In this document: positions 34,189 to 43,900 of the stretch, piece by piece | Layout of the letters: every line of letters starts with the position of its first letter | How positions within the stretch are numbered: the stretch's first letter is position 1 | Origin: Vreelandella olivaria | Lineage (GTDB): Bacteria > Pseudomonadota > Gammaproteobacteria > Pseudomonadales > Halomonadaceae | Assembly: GCA_004295565.1 (NCBI GenBank) | Contig: AP019416.1 | Location: 496,001 to 560,000, forward strand | Length of the DNA: 64,000 nucleotides | Direction: 5' to 3' | Made by a program: the position numbers and the translations under genes | Notes under the pieces: generated by a model | Told to the model about the DNA's origin: nothing | Seen by the model: the letters and a program-made list of their open reading frames with translations, nothing else | The model's database searches: none

Positions 34189-35013
34189 TCACCCCAGCTT
34201 GAGGCGGGCGTCGTCGACGCTCGCGTTGTCGTGGACGATGGCCATCAGCGCCGCCGTCATACCGGCCGGATTATCGTGATGGATCACGTTGCGACCATAG
34301 ACGATGCCGCGGGCACCCTGCTCCATCAGGGTTTTGGTGCGGCGAAGAATCTCGTCGTCACTCACTTTGCCGCCGCCGCGCACCAGCACCGGCACATCCT
34401 GGGCGATCTCGATTACACGGTGGTACTGCGTGACGTCATCGCAGGGGTCGGCCTTGACGATATCGGCGCCGAGTTCCACCGCCTGGCGAACCAGCGGCAG
34501 GATCTTGTCGATGTCACCATCGACCCCATAGCCGCCCCGGCTGTTGTCCTGCATGACCAGTGGCTCGATCATCAGCGGCATGCCGAAGGCTTCACAGACC
34601 GGCTTCAGGCGGTTGATGTTGGCGATACAGTCGCCCAGCAGCTCAGGCTGGTCGGGGAGCTGGAGCAGGTTGACCACCACGCAGGCGGCATCCAAGCGAA
34701 CCGCCTGCTCGACCGGCGATGCGATCACCTGGGAGAACAGGCTGCGCGGCAGCGGATTACCATAGACGTTGGCGATATCGGTGCGTAGCACCAGCGCCGG
34801 ACGCTCGGCACCGGGCATTGCCTGCAGGATGCGCGCGGTACCCGGCGGTAGCTGGATCGCATCCGGTCGCGCAGCGGCGACCGTATGGATGGCGTCGTGC
34901 ATGTTCTCGATGCCGTTGAGAAAACTGATCTCGTTGAACATGCCGTGGTCGATAGCAACGTCAAAGCAGTTGCCGGAGGCGCCGAACAGGCGGTTCATGC
35001 GTGCAGCCGTCAT
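34189..35013 (-). CDS. Class I (DhnA/FbaB-type) aldolase
   Basis: Schiff-base aldolase of the DeoC/LacD/FbaB family, 274 residues, intact. VAIDHGMFNE near the N-terminus, ADIVKADPCDDVTQYH with the Schiff-base Lys, and LVRGGGKVSDDEILRRT plus GARGIVYGRNVIHH forming the phosphate-binding end. First gene of the operon, start ATG 35013 with AAGGAG 7 bases upstream. The family cleaves ketose 1-phosphates or thiolyses related phospho-ketones (LsrF), so cleavage of the kinase product to dihydroxyacetone phosphate plus an aldehyde is a reasonable inference. Confidence 0.88.
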   Translation of the reverse strand: MTAARMNRLFGASGNCFDVAIDHGMFNEISFLNGIENMHDAIHTVAAARPDAIQLPPGTARILQAMPGAERPALVLRTDIANVYGNPLPRSLFSQVIASPVEQAVRLDAACVVVNLLQLPDQPELLGDCIANINRLKPVCEAFGMPLMIEPLVMQDNSRGGYGVDGDIDKILPLVRQAVELGADIVKADPCDDVTQYHRVIEIAQDVPVLVRGGGKVSDDEILRRTKTLMEQGARGIVYGRNVIHHDNPAGMTAALMAIVHDNASVDDARLKLG

Positions 35014-35036
35014 TGAAAGCTCCTTTTATCCATATG

Positions 35037-35079
35037 TGAAAACGTTTTCATACTAGGAGTGTCTGTTCGCGCCCTACAA
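35037..35079 (-). promoter_or_regulatory. Promoter and LacI-type operator of the sugar operon
   Basis: On the minus strand TTGTAG (35079-35074), an 18-base spacer and TAGTAT (35055-35050) form a promoter. Overlapping the end of the -10 and the expected start point is the perfect 14-base palindrome TGAAAACGTTTTCA (35037-35050), whose central CG is the hallmark of LacI-family operators. This placement implies repression. The copy is the only one I found in the window. Confidence 0.75.
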
Positions 35080-35343
35080 TTAGACTTAGGTGGCAGGCGC
35101 CGGTCAGGCCGGATATGGAGACGTTGATGGCACCGCCGGCCTAGGTGCTCTTGTTAATTCCTGGTAGGGTGTCCGATCCCATGAATGCTGAACGGGAAGC
35201 AGGTCGGCGAGCGTGTGAAGAGCCGTGATTCGAAGGGGGAGTGGTACTTTTTGATGACGAGCGCAACGCGCTTTCCAGCGGATTGGGCCCCATGTTCTGT
35301 TTTCTAGGCACTGTGTGAGGTCGGCACTCATTATGCGCTTGCC
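35080..35343. other. Unassigned gap between sugar operon and accA
   Basis: About 260 bases with no gene I can support. A 75-codon open frame on the minus strand (35104-35331) has no ribosome site, unusual composition and no recognisable motif. It may be a remnant at the insertion edge of the cassette, but this cannot be shown from the sequence alone. Confidence 0.4.
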
Positions 35344-35371
35344 TTGCGCTGGCCGTTGAGGGTGCGATAAT
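35344..35371 (+). promoter_or_regulatory. Candidate accA promoter
   Basis: TTGCGC (35344-35349), 16-base spacer, GATAAT (35366-35371), 84 bases before accA. With dnaE 6.7 kb away and minus-strand genes between, accA needs its own promoter; this is the best match. Confidence 0.45.
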
Positions 35372-35454
35372 GCCGGTACTCGATTTTATGGCGTCCGGGG
35401 TTAATGACCTTCATCCTCCCCGGGGGACAGCAATGACAAGGCGGCATAGCCACT

Positions 35455-36410
35455 ATGAATCCTAATTATCTCGATTTTGAACAGCCGATTGCCGAACTAC
35501 AGGCAAAAATTGAGGAGCTGCGTTTAGTCAGCTCCGATAGCCAAGTCAACCTTTCCGACGAGATTGCTCGGCTGGAAGAGAAGAGTCGTAAGCTGACGGA
35601 ATCGATCTTCAAGGATTTGACTCCCTGGCAGGTTTCTCAGCTTTCACGACACCCACAGCGGCCCTATACGCTGGACTATCTCGAACACATCTTCACCGAC
35701 TTTGATGAGCTGCACGGCGACCGCAACTTCGCCGATGATGCAGCGCTGGTCGGCGGTATCGCACGCTTGAACGATGCCCCGGTGATGGTGATCGGTCATC
35801 AAAAGGCCGTGATGTAAAAGAGAAAGTGCGCCGTAACTTCGGCATGCCCCGCCCCGAAGGCTATCGCAAAGCGTGCCGCCTGATGGAGATGGCGGAGCGC
35901 TTTAAGATGCCGGTGCTGACCTTTATTGACACCCCCGGCGCCTACCCCGGCATCGATGCGGAAGAGCGCGGTCAGTCCGAAGCCATCGCCTATAACCTGG
36001 CCGTTATGTCGCGACTGAAAACGCCGATTATTTCCACCGTGGTGGGCGAAGGTGGCTCCGGCGGCGCGCTGGCCATTGGCGTCTGCGATGAGCTGCAGAT
36101 GCTGCAGTACTCCACTTACTCGGTTATTTCACCGGAAGGCTGCGCCTCAATCTTATGGAAAAGCGCTGAAAAAGCCTCTGAAGCGGCCCAAGCCATGGGG
36201 ATCACCGCCGAACGCTTAAAAGAGCTGGGCTTTGTCGATTCACTGATCAAAGAGCCCCTCGGTGGCTCCCACCGGCACCCGCTGACCACCGCGGAGCGGG
36301 TCAAAGAGGCGCTGACCGCCAGCCTGGAACGCCTGCAGGCGATGGACACCGACGCGCTGCTAGAGCGTCGTTACAAGCGCTTAATGAGCTATGGCGCCCC
36401 AGCCGCTTAA
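35455..36410 (+). CDS. accA: Acetyl-CoA carboxylase carboxyltransferase alpha subunit, one frame break
   Basis: Alpha half of the carboxyltransferase that makes malonyl-CoA for fatty-acid synthesis. The start [19 protein letters not shown], the segment [38 protein letters not shown] and [16 protein letters not shown] are family signatures. About 318 aa. Break at about 35803 (AAAA for AAAAA, to read [12 protein letters not shown]). The last 20 bases overlap tilS. Its usual upstream neighbour dnaE is displaced by the sugar cassette. Confidence 0.96.
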
Positions 36411-37699
36411 TACGCTGCAAGGCCTGCTCAACGACGCCCTGGCGGAAACCCCGCCGGGGCGCTCTGTTTGGTGGCACTCTCCGGTGGCTTGGACTCCTGC
36501 CTGCTGCTCACTTTAGCCGCACAGGTCTGCGAACAAGCAGGCCGCCACTTGCAAGCCATTCACGTTAACCATGGCCTCCAGACGGCAGCAGAGACCTTCA
36601 AGCGCACGCTCAAACACTCTGCGAGCGTTTGAGCGTGCCGCTGACGGTGGTCAATGTGGCGGTAGATGCACAAGGGGAAGGCATCGAAGGCGCCGCCCGC
36701 ACTGCCCGCTATAAGGCGTTTACTGCCACCCTTGCCGCGGGCGATACTCTCTGGCTGGCCCAGCACCAGGATGATCAGGCGGAAACCTTTCTGCTCGCCG
36801 CCCTACGTGGCAGCGGACTGCCTGGCCTGGCGGGCATGCCCTTTCGGCGCGATGTCCAGGGCATTACCCTGGTGCGCCCATGGCTCAGCGTGCGCCGGGC
36901 TGAACTGGAAGCTGCTGCAGAGTTGCTCGATTTGAGCTGGTGCGAAGATCCCACCAATCAGGATGTTCGCTTTGATCGCAACCGCCTGCGTCACCGGCTA
37001 ATGCCCGTATTACGTGAGCGCTGGCCAACGGCCGATACAGCCCTGGCGAGCAGTGCTGCCCATGTCGGCGAAGCGGATTTGTTGCTGCGCGAATACGCCC
37101 AAGAAGAGCTGCACCGCTTACAGCTCGATAGCCCGTACCTTGGTTCATGCATCGACGCGACGGCACTGGGCGAGCGCCCCCGTGCACGCCAGCGGCTGCT
37201 GGTACGCACTTTATGCCAGCGCCAAGGCTTGCCGACACCGCCCCAGAAGCGCCTAGAGAGCCTTCTTGAGCAGCTATCAGCCAAAGCGGATGCCACGGTA
37301 TGCATCGAGTGGCCGGGCGCTCAGGCGCGCTTATGGCGCCAGCGGCTCTATCTGTTGGCGCCGCTTGAACCGCTTCCGGCTTGGGAAGTTCACTGGGATG
37401 GTCAAACGCCACTGGAAACGCCCATCGGGCCGTTAGGCTGGCAAGTGGTGGTGTTACAACAGCCGTCTCAGGCCCTGAAAGCGGCCTGGCGGCAGGGTGG
37501 GGAGGTGATTCAACTGCCCAAACGAGGACGGCGGGATCTAAAGCGGTTACTGCAAGAGGCGGGCATTCCCCCCTGGGAGCGCGAGCGGCTGGTGGTCATT
37601 ATGCAGGCAGGGGCATGTGTCGGCGTCATACGTCCCCCTGCTCAGCTGTTATGGCAGGCAGAGGGCACTCGCTTTGCGCGTCTTAATTTGCCTGCTTGA
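36391..37699 (+). CDS. tilS: tRNA(Ile)-lysidine synthetase, two frame breaks
   Basis: ATP-dependent ligase that modifies C34 of the minor tRNA-Ile to lysidine, allowing AUA decoding. PP-loop motif [13 protein letters not shown] near residue 25, then [32 protein letters not shown] and [14 protein letters not shown]-terminal TilS substrate domains follow. About 436 aa. Breaks at about 36468 (TTT for TTTT just before the PP loop) and about 36585 (one base, between NHGLQ and the segment [13 protein letters not shown]). Start ATG 36391 inside the accA end. Converges on ppx with a 17-base overlap. Confidence 0.92.
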
Positions 37700-39228
37700 T
37701 CACCAGTTTAAAACCGGCAGCTTCCATAAAGGCCTGTTCCTGCTCCAAATCAGTGCTCAGTAGGGTGGGTTCATCATTGGCGGGCAGGGTGATCGTCAGG
37801 CTATCGCTGTCGGCGCTTATCTTTGGCAGTGAGGGAGCGGTTTCCGGGCGTGAATGGTTAAGCAGCACCGCTAAACGCAGCAGTCGGGCAAGTTTTTGGG
37901 TAGTCGCCTGCTGCGCCTCGGGCAGGGCCTGCCACTCCTTGAGCGGAAATTTGCGCCGGTGGGCGCGCACCAGAAAACGCCAGTTGGCGCTGTTCCGGGC
38001 GTGAAAAGCCAGCGAGATCGGAATGCTCCAACAGGTAGGCGCCGTGACGATGAAACTGACTATGGGAGATCGCCAGGCCGATTTCATGCACGTGGCTTGC
38101 CCACTGCAAATAGCGTCCTTGCTCAAGGCCTAATGCCCATGGCTCACGGACTAGCGTAAACAGACGCTCAGCCGTAGCGGCGACATTGAGGCCTTGGCGA
38201 GTATCCACATCGTAGGTGCGCTGCAGCGACTCGAGGCTTTTCGAACGTGAGTCTTCCGCAGTATTGCGCCCGGCCATGTCGTAGAGTACGCCTTCGCGCA
38301 GCGCGCCATCCGCATAGCGCATCTGGGTTAAATCAAAGGCCTCAAAAATCGCTCCAAGAATGGCAATACCTGCCGGGAAGACTTTGGCGCGGTCGGCTTT
38401 AAGTCCATCTAGTACGACTTTATCCAGCTGTTTACACTTCAGCAGCCGTTCGCGCAGCTTCTGCAAACCGTCGCGGGTGATAACGCCCTCATGGGGCGTA
38501 TCGCCGTAGGCATGCAGTACGCTGGCGGCAGCCTTAATGGTGCCGCTGGAGCCGACCGGGTCGTCCCAGCCCAGGCGTTGGTAGGGGCGCTGAATATTGG
38601 CCAGCTCGGAAAGGGCGGCGAGTTCGGCGCGGCGCATGCGTTTTTCATTTAATTCGCCGTCGGGGAAGAAGCGCCGGGAAAAGGTCACACAGCCCATGCG
38701 CAGGCTTTCCAACGCTTTGGGTTCAAAGGCTTCGCCGATAATAAATTCGGTCGAACCGCCGCCAATATCGACGATTAATCGGCGGCCATTTTCGGCCAGC
38801 GCGTGGGCGGCGCCTAAATAAATTAGCCGCGCTTCCTCGCGGCCAGCAATAATTTCGATGGCGTGACCTAGTTGGGTCTCGGCGCGCTCGATAAATGCCT
38901 GGCTATTATCGGCATCGCGCAGGGCGTTAGTGCCGACAATACGCAAATTGGCGTTGGTAATATCGCTTAAAAACGGCGCAAACCGCCCCAGGCAGTCCAA
39001 TGCGCGCTGCATCGCCTCTTCGCTGAGCAGGCCGTCATCATCTAAGCCCGCGGCAAGCTGAACCTTTTCACCCAAGCGGGCCACCACCTGGAGGCGCTCG
39101 TGCTGGTAGTTAGCCACCAGTAGATGAAAGCTGTTGGAGCCCAGATCGATAGCGGCGAAGCGCTGCGGCGCACCGCTGTCTACCTCAGCGGCAGAGGGGG
39201 CAATGGGGAGCGTAATGTCCTTGGGCAT
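37683..39228 (-). CDS. ppx: Exopolyphosphatase (Ppx/GppA family), one frame break
   Basis: Degrades inorganic polyphosphate processively. N-terminal actin-like domain with FAAIDLGSNSFHLLVA, IIAGREEARLIYLG and LIVDIGGGSTEFIIG; C-terminal HD-like domain with QWASHVHEIGLAISHSQFH. About 514 aa, the length of E. coli Ppx rather than the shorter paralogues. Break at about 37975 (TTTT for TTT, to read LAFLVRAHRRKFPLKEW). Start ATG 39228. The usual Ppx-trxA-rho order of related genera is not seen, because no trxA lies in the gap that follows. Confidence 0.92.
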
Positions 39229-39810
39229 GAGCTTTCCTTCGTGTTGGCTGTGCCAAGGTTGCGGCGACCTTTATCTATTGTCAATTGCCAGGCGCCTAAA
39301 GGCTTGCGTTTGTCGCGGCGCTTGACTACCATCGACCTACTGGCTTGATCTGACCTGGTTAGTTAGTGTGTCCACAAGCACGCCGCGGTTAAGATTGCGC
39401 AACGTCTTAGGAATAGTTTATTAGAGCTAGCTCAGAGATAAAGAGCGTCTTAGATACGTTGCTTAGGTAAAACATCTTGCATGCGTCGTTCAAGTACGGC
39501 ACCTTGGTCGCCCCAGACGTTACTCACAGTGTATCCCGTTAGCGTCAGCCAGAATTCCAAGTCGTCAGATAACCCACTGGTTCAACCACTCTCCTGTGGG
39601 AACCAGAGTTGGCAAGTGTTAGCACCCTCGAGTTGAGTCTTAATAACAACCAGCAGCAGCGTTGTTAGTTAAGTCCAGCGACGTTCCTTTCATCTTCGAG
39701 CGCGTGCCTTTACCGGGGTCTGAACGCATCACACGGCGTCACTTTCACGCCTCCTGTCTTACTCCCGGCGCCTGGCGCCCAGCTTCCATGAGCAACTTTC
39801 TAACACACCG
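39229..39810 (+). promoter_or_regulatory. Long rho leader, 580 bases without a confirmed gene
   Basis: Lies between ppx (minus) and rho (plus). It contains a compound hairpin at 39577-39606 (CTGGTTC and GAACCAG closing an inner CCAC/GTGG stem), C-rich, G-poor stretches at about 39730-39770 that could act as Rho-loading sites, and a 51-codon open frame at 39481-39636 starting ATGCGTCGTTC. In E. coli rho is autoregulated by Rho-dependent termination in its leader and has a short leader ORF; the same may hold here. No thioredoxin gene was found in any frame. Confidence 0.5.
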
Positions 39811-41069
39811 ATGAATCTCACTGAACTCAAGCAAAAACCGTTCCCGAGCTCCTCGATATCGCCCGTGAAATGGGTATTGATAACTTGGCCCGTTCGCGCA
39901 AGCAGGACATCATTTTCGCCATCCTCAAGAAACACGCCAAAAGTGGCGAGGATATCTATGGCGACGGTGTGCTGGAAATTCTTCAGGATGGCTTCGGCTT
40001 CCTGCGTAGCGCCGACAGCTCGTATCTCGCCGGTCCCGACGATATTTACATATCGCCTTCGCAGATCCGCCGTTTCAATCTGCGCAAGGGTGACTCCATT
40101 TCCGGCAAAATCCGCCCGCCGAAGGAGGGTGAGCGCTATTTCGCCCTGCTGAAGGTCAGTCAAATCAACTTTGACCGTCCGGAAAATGCCAAGCACAAGA
40201 TCCTGTTTGAGAACTTAACGCCACTGTTCCCAGACGATCGTATGCGTATGGAGATCGGTAACGGCTCCACGGAAGACCTTACCGCGCGGATCATCGATCT
40301 AACCGCGCCAATCGGTAAAGGCCAACGTGGTCTGCTGGTATCGCCGCCCAAGGCGGGTAAAACGCTGATGTTGCAGAACATCGCGACCTCCATCACGCGC
40401 AACAACCCAGAGTGCCATCTGATCGTACTGCTGATCGATGAGCGCCCTGAGGAAGTGACCGAAATGTCGCGCACCGTGCGTGGCGAAGTGGTGGCGTCGA
40501 CCTTCGATGAGCCGCCTGCGCGTCACGTGCAAGTGGCTGAGATGGTTATCGAGAAAGCCAAGCGTTTGGTTGAGCACAAGAAAGACGTGGTCATTCTGCT
40601 CGACTCGATTACTCGCTTAGCGCGTGCCTACAACACCGTGGTGCCGAGCTCCGGCAAAGTACTTACCGGTGGTGTCGATGCCCACGCCCTTGAAAAGCCG
40701 AAACGCTTCTTTGGTGCGGCGCGTAACATTGAAGAGGGCGGCAGCCTGACGATTATCGCCACGGCGTTGGTCGATACCGGCTCCAAAATGGACGAAGTCA
40801 TCTTCGAAGAGTTCAAGGGTACCGGCAACATGGAAGCCCACCTGGACCGCAAGCTGGCTGAGCGTCGCGTATTCCCGGCGATCAATATCCGTCGCAGTGG
40901 CACCCGTCGTGAAGACCTGCTGGCCTCTGAGGATGAAATGCAGCGCATGTGGATTCTGCGCAAGCTACTCAATCCGATGGAAGATACCGCCGCCACTGAA
41001 TTCCTGATTGACCGTCTGAAAGATACCAAGACCAATCTCGAGTTCTTTGAAGCGATGAAACGTCGCTAA
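39811..41069 (+). CDS. rho: Transcription termination factor Rho, one frame break
   Basis: Hexameric RNA helicase. N-terminal helical domain [21 protein letters not shown]-binding cold-shock fold with [17 protein letters not shown], Walker [14 protein letters not shown], Walker [18 protein letters not shown] and R-loop region [18 protein letters not shown]. About 419 aa. Break at about 39840 (one G lost, to read [15 protein letters not shown]). Intact in the remaining 400 residues. Confidence 0.97.
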
Positions 41070-41118
41070 GTGGCAGCGCAAGTGCGACGCTAGCGTGCAG
41101 AACCGCCGCTATGATCAA

Positions 41119-41142
41119 CGCCGCTAATGTCATCTAGCGGCG
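41119..41142 (+). terminator. Weak hairpin after rho
   Basis: CGCCGCTA and TAGCGGCG form an 8-bp stem around an 8-base loop, 50 bases after the rho stop and 25 before ubiD. No U tract follows, so it may be only a partial terminator. Confidence 0.4.
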
Positions 41143-41166
41143 CATTCGCCAGCCAGGGAGCGTGCC

Positions 41167-42655
41167 TTGAAGTACAAAGACCTGCGTGAGTTCATCGCGG
41201 CGCTTGAAGCCCAGGGTGAACTCAAACGTATCCATGTCGAAGTCGATCCTTACCTGGAAATCACCGAAATTTGTGACCGCACGCTGCGTGCCGGTGGCCC
41301 GGCGTTGTTGTTTGAAAACGTCAAAGGCCACGACATGCCGCTGCTGGGTAACCTGTTTGGCACTCCAAAACGGGTGGCGCTGGGCATGGGGCAGGAGTCG
41401 GTAGAAGCACTCAGAGAAGTGGGCAAGTTGTTAGCATTTCTCAAAGAGCCTGATCCGCCCAAAGGGTTGAAAGACGCCTGGGACAAGCTGCCGATCTTCA
41501 AGCAAGTGCTCAGCATGGGGCCGAAAAACGTCAAGCACGCGCCGGTGCAAGAGGTGGTGTATGAAGATGACGAGGTCGATCTTGGCCTGCTGCCCATTCA
41601 GCACTGCTGGCCCGGTGATGCAGCGCCGCTGGTCACTTGGCCACTGGTGATTACCAAAGGGCCACACAAGAAGCGCCAGAATCTAGGTATTTACCGTCAG
41701 CAGAAGATTGGCAAGAACCGGCTAATCATGCGCTGGCTCTCCCATCGTGGCGGCGCGCTGGATTTTCTGGAGTTCCAGAAAGCCCACCCAGGCGAACCTT
41801 TCCCCGTCGCAGTGGCGCTTGGCGCCGACCCGGCGACGATTTTGGTGCGGTTACTCCGGTACCGGATTCGCTTTCGGAGTACGCCTTTGCGGGCCTGCTG
41901 CGCGGTTCGCGCACCGAGTTGGTGAAGTGCGGCCATGCTGACCTGGATGTGCCCGCATCCAGCGAGATTATCCTCGAAGGCTTTATCTATCCTGACGACA
42001 TGGCGGCGGAAGGCCCCTTTGGTGACCACACCGGTTACTACAACGAGGTCGACCACTTCCCGGTATTTACCATCACCCGGATGACCATGCGTCGTGATGC
42101 GATTTATCACTCGACCTACACCGGGCGTCCGCCGGACGAGCCGGCGATTCTGGGCGTGGCGCTCAACGAAGTCTTTGTGCCCATTCTGTGTAAGCAGTTT
42201 CCCGAAATTGTCGACTTCTACCTGCCGCCGGAAGGCTGCTCTTATCGCATGGCGGTGGTCACCATGAAGAAGCAGTACCCCGGCCACGCCAAACGCGTGA
42301 TGATGGGGTGTGGAGCTTCCTGCGTCAGTTTATGTACACCAAGTTTGTGATTGTGCTGGATGACGACGTGGATGCCCGCAATTGGGAAGACGTGATCTGG
42401 GCGATCACCACCCGGATGGATCCCGCCCGGGATACCGTGATGGTCGAAAATACCCCGATTGATTATCTCGACTTCGCCTCGCCGGTCTCGGGCCTGGGCT
42501 CGAAAATGGGACTCGATGCCACCAATAAGTGGCCAGGCGAAACCGACCGTGAATGGGGCACCCCGATTGTGATGGACGATGCCGTTAAAGCGCGGGTGGA
42601 TGAGCGTTGGGAAGCGCTGGGGATTGACCTTGAATTGCCGCCCGCTCGCCGCTGA
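41167..42655 (+). CDS. ubiD: UbiD prenylated-FMN decarboxylase, two frame breaks
   Basis: 3-octaprenyl-4-hydroxybenzoate decarboxylase of ubiquinone synthesis, needing the prenylated flavin made by UbiX. Start [49 protein letters not shown], and the cofactor and catalytic regions GIYRQQ and [10 protein letters not shown] are family hallmarks. About 496 aa. Start is TTG 41167 with CAGGGAG upstream. Breaks at about 41846 (G lost, to read [14 protein letters not shown]) and about 42311 (G lost, to read [11 protein letters not shown]). Confidence 0.94.
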
Positions 42656-42696
42656 ATGCGATGTATCGCTGACCAAATTTGTTAAAAGAGGCTTTC

Positions 42697-43455
42697 ATGA
42701 GTGCAAGGACGTTGACGTGCCAGGTCACCGAGGTTGAGAACTTAAGCCCCGATGTGTTTGGTGTGACGCTCGCCGGGCGCGCCGAAGCCATGCAGCACGC
42801 GCCGGGGCAATATTTAGAGCTTAAACTGGACGATGCCACCTGGGTGCCGTTTTCGATCGCCAGTGCCGACCGCAGCAATGGTGTGATCGAGCTGCATATA
42901 CAGCACTGGCCGGAGCGGGATAACTCAGCACGGCTGCGTGAACTGCTGCAGGTAGCCAACCAGCTCACGCTGCGTTTACCTAGCGGCGAGTGCGTGCTTG
43001 ATCGTCAAAGCCAACGTCCGTTAATGCTGGTTGCCGCGGGCACCGGCTTTTCCCAGATGAAAGCGATCATCGAAGCGGTGCTGCACGAACAGCCTGAGCG
43101 GGAAATTTCGCTGTGGTGGGCAGCCCGCGAACACCGCGATCTCTATTTGGAGCAACTGGCGAGCCACTGGGCACAAACCCACGCCAATGTCTGCTTCCAT
43201 GCGGTAACCGAATCGCCATTGGAAGAGCCGTTAGCAGCGGGCGAGCGGATCTCCCATCACCTTGGCCGTATTGATCAGGTGTTGAAAAGCGCCGATATCA
43301 CCCCAGACACCCACGATGTGTATATCTCGGGTTCGCCCAACATGGTCTACGCCTGCCTGGATGTGCTCGACACAAAAGGCATAAAGCTTGAACGGGTGTT
43401 TTCGGATGTGTTTGCCTACGCCCCCGTTCTACTTAATATGACCGCAGCGTTGTAA
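42697..43455 (+). CDS. fre: NAD(P)H-flavin reductase (Fre-like)
   Basis: Ferredoxin-reductase-fold oxidoreductase, 252 residues, intact. FAD/FMN-binding segment PGQYLELKLDDATWVPFSIAS and nicotinamide-binding LMLVAAGTGFSQMKAII. The same gene follows ubiD in E. coli (ubiD-fre), which fits reduction of free flavin or provision of electrons near ubiquinone synthesis. Start ATG 42697 (MSARTLTCQVTEVE) behind AAAAGAGG; a frame open from 42679 adds six unlikely residues. Confidence 0.87.
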   Translation: MSARTLTCQVTEVENLSPDVFGVTLAGRAEAMQHAPGQYLELKLDDATWVPFSIASADRSNGVIELHIQHWPERDNSARLRELLQVANQLTLRLPSGECVLDRQSQRPLMLVAAGTGFSQMKAIIEAVLHEQPEREISLWWAAREHRDLYLEQLASHWAQTHANVCFHAVTESPLEEPLAAGERISHHLGRIDQVLKSADITPDTHDVYISGSPNMVYACLDVLDTKGIKLERVFSDVFAYAPVLLNMTAAL

Positions 43456-43494
43456 CGCTCCCCCTGATATAGCGTTGTTAAAAAGGAGGCTAAC

Positions 43495-43623
43495 ATGGCC
43501 CATCACGACGAAAACTTTAAAGACGACTCTGGTTTCCTGTCCATTTTTCTAGGCGTGGTTGTGTTGGTGAGTATGAGCGCACTGCCCGCTACCATTGGTT
43601 GGGTACAAGCTTTTAGCGGTTGA
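43495..43623 (+). CDS. 42-residue predicted membrane peptide
   Basis: MAHHDENFKDDSGFLSIFLG... ends WVQAFSG. A charged, His/Asp-rich N-terminus (residues 1-12) is followed by one hydrophobic helix (about 14-36). The Shine-Dalgarno AAGGAGG (about 43483-43489) stands 6 bases ahead of the ATG, stronger than most in this window, which argues for a real translated gene. It follows the flavin reductase by 39 bases. No family recognised; a small subunit or regulator of a membrane complex is conceivable but unproven. Confidence 0.7.
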   Translation: MAHHDENFKDDSGFLSIFLGVVVLVSMSALPATIGWVQAFSG

Positions 43624-43740
43624 GTGTTGCCATTTGCAGCGCTTGCAGGCAGGATAAAGCACAACGCCACGAAGCAGCCCTGTCAGACGATTTACCAGGG
43701 GCTAGCGATTGCCAGTGGCATTAACAGAATCTAACGGAAG

Positions 43741-43857
43741 ATGAGCATGCAGCGACTAACCAACCCACCTACAGTGAACCCGCAGCCAGAATTGGCTGGC
43801 GGCTTTGCGTTTTATGGGTATTGGTTTAGCCACGGTGTGCCCCTGGCCGACGCCTAA
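43741..43857 (+). CDS. Aromatic leader peptide 1 of the DAHP synthase operon
   Basis: 38-codon frame MSMQRLTNPPTV... with the aromatic run F22, F24, Y25, Y27, W28, F29 (GGFAFYGYWF): six aromatic residues in eight, covering all three aromatic amino acids. ATG 43741 follows ACGGAAG. The stop is at 43855-43857, 43 bases before a strong terminator hairpin. GGTGTGCC within its last codons (43834-43841) can pair exactly with GGCACACC (43871-43878), as expected of a 1:2 pause structure. This is the architecture of a ribosome-mediated attenuator; function is inferred from sequence. Confidence 0.8.
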   Translation: MSMQRLTNPPTVNPQPELAGGFAFYGYWFSHGVPLADA

Positions 43858-43900
43858 CGTCGCGCCAACAGGCACACCACCCGGTTGCCTGCCGCAAGCA

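Noticed and set aside
35104-35331. 75-codon minus-strand frame beside the sugar operon
   Set aside because: No ribosome site or motif; might be a remnant, so it is listed only as an unassigned gap.
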